A stretch of DNA of 5,041 nucleotides, from assembly GCA_014377395.1 (NCBI GenBank), contig JACMPS010000394.1, positions 1 to 5,041 of the forward strand, given 5' to 3'. The notes below the pieces were generated by a model. That model was not told the DNA's origin. It searched no databases and worked only from the letters and a program-made list of their open reading frames with translations. The position numbers and the translations under genes are program-made. Source of the stretch: Chthonomonadaceae bacterium (GTDB lineage: Bacteria; Armatimonadota; Chthonomonadetes; Chthonomonadales; Chthonomonadaceae). Numbering within the stretch: the first letter of the stretch is position 1; each line of letters starts with the position of its first letter. Positions 4,871 through 5,041 of the stretch are shown piece by piece.

Positions 4871-5041
4871 ATGAAACTGAGCAAAAAAGCGAGTCTTGTG
4901 CTGGGAGGCGGCGTTCTGACGTTGGCACTTTGTGCCTTCGGGTATGGACGCGCCGTAAATACATTGCCCGATCTACAGATTCCCTCTCCGACAATGCCGA
5001 ACCCCAATGCCTGCGATATTTTCACTGAGGCAGGGAAGGCA
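4871..5041 (+). CDS. Secreted or membrane-anchored protein of unknown function (N-terminus only)
   Basis: The open frame from ATG 4871 runs out of the window after 57 codons. The N-terminus is a typical export signal: basic start MKLSKKA, a hydrophobic core at about residues 8-23 (SLVLGGGVLTLALCAF), then GYGRA. It may be a cleaved signal peptide or an uncleaved anchor. LALC is not a convincing lipobox, because Leu stands directly before the Cys. The exported part begins with a proline-rich linker and PNPNACDIFTEAGKA. Similar P-N-P-N-A-x-D stretches at the start of exported domains are something I associate with Armatimonadota proteins, from memory only. The ribosome-binding site is weak (AAAGAAA about 8 bases upstream). 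It starts 36 bases after the terminator of the ABC gene, so it may have its own promoter or depend on read-through. I assign no function. Confidence 0.7.
   Translation, partial: MKLSKKASLVLGGGVLTLALCAFGYGRAVNTLPDLQIPSPTMPNPNACDIFTEAGKA

Noticed and set aside
1..5041. CRISPR arrays, insertion sequences, phage or defence genes
   Set aside because: No spaced direct repeats, transposase motifs or terminal inverted repeats were seen. The window is mostly housekeeping genes.

Overview
The window is a bacterial translation and secretion gene cluster, followed by a second, unrelated transcription unit. All genes are on the + strand. The order is the end of tuf (EF-Tu), rpmG (L33), tRNA-Trp(CCA), secE, nusG, rplK (L11), an unrecognised small membrane protein, and rplA (L1). 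This is the widely conserved tuf/secE-nusG-rplKA neighbourhood of bacteria. The protein sequences and the extra ORF fit a less-studied phylum. The PNPNAxD-type secreted protein at the right edge and the layout remind me of Armatimonadota, but that is a low-confidence inference and the window has no rRNA to settle it.

Region by region: 1-160 is the last 52 codons of tuf, strikingly G-rich on the sense strand. 161-278 is a tuf-rpmG spacer with two hairpins. 279-449 is rpmG, 56 codons, with an altered second zinc knuckle. 474-546 is tRNA-Trp without an encoded CCA. 570-604 is a hairpin with T-rich tail, probably ending the rpmG/tRNA transcript. 701-3324 holds secE, nusG, rplK, the orphan membrane ORF and rplA. 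Most of these have a good Shine-Dalgarno sequence. A strong perfect-stem terminator at 3342-3381 closes the unit directly after rplA, so rplJ and rplL do not follow as they do in many bacteria.

3382-3540 holds no gene that I can support. A textbook sigma-70-type promoter (TTGACA, 18-bp spacer, TATAAT) at 3547-3576 then drives a UgpC/MsmK/MalK-type sugar ABC transporter ATPase (3624-4775). That gene stands without permeases or a binding protein and ends at a hairpin terminator (4806-4834). The window ends inside a gene for a secreted or membrane-anchored protein of unknown function (from 4871).

SecE (translocon), NusG (transcription elongation/coupling), L11, L1, L33, EF-Tu and tRNA-Trp all serve gene expression. 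The most informative regulatory signal is a hairpin at 2466-2496 touching the rplA Shine-Dalgarno sequence. Its 5' arm copies the L1-binding site of 23S rRNA, so it is a good candidate for an L1 autoregulatory mRNA element. It sits downstream of the inserted membrane ORF and not ahead of rplK.
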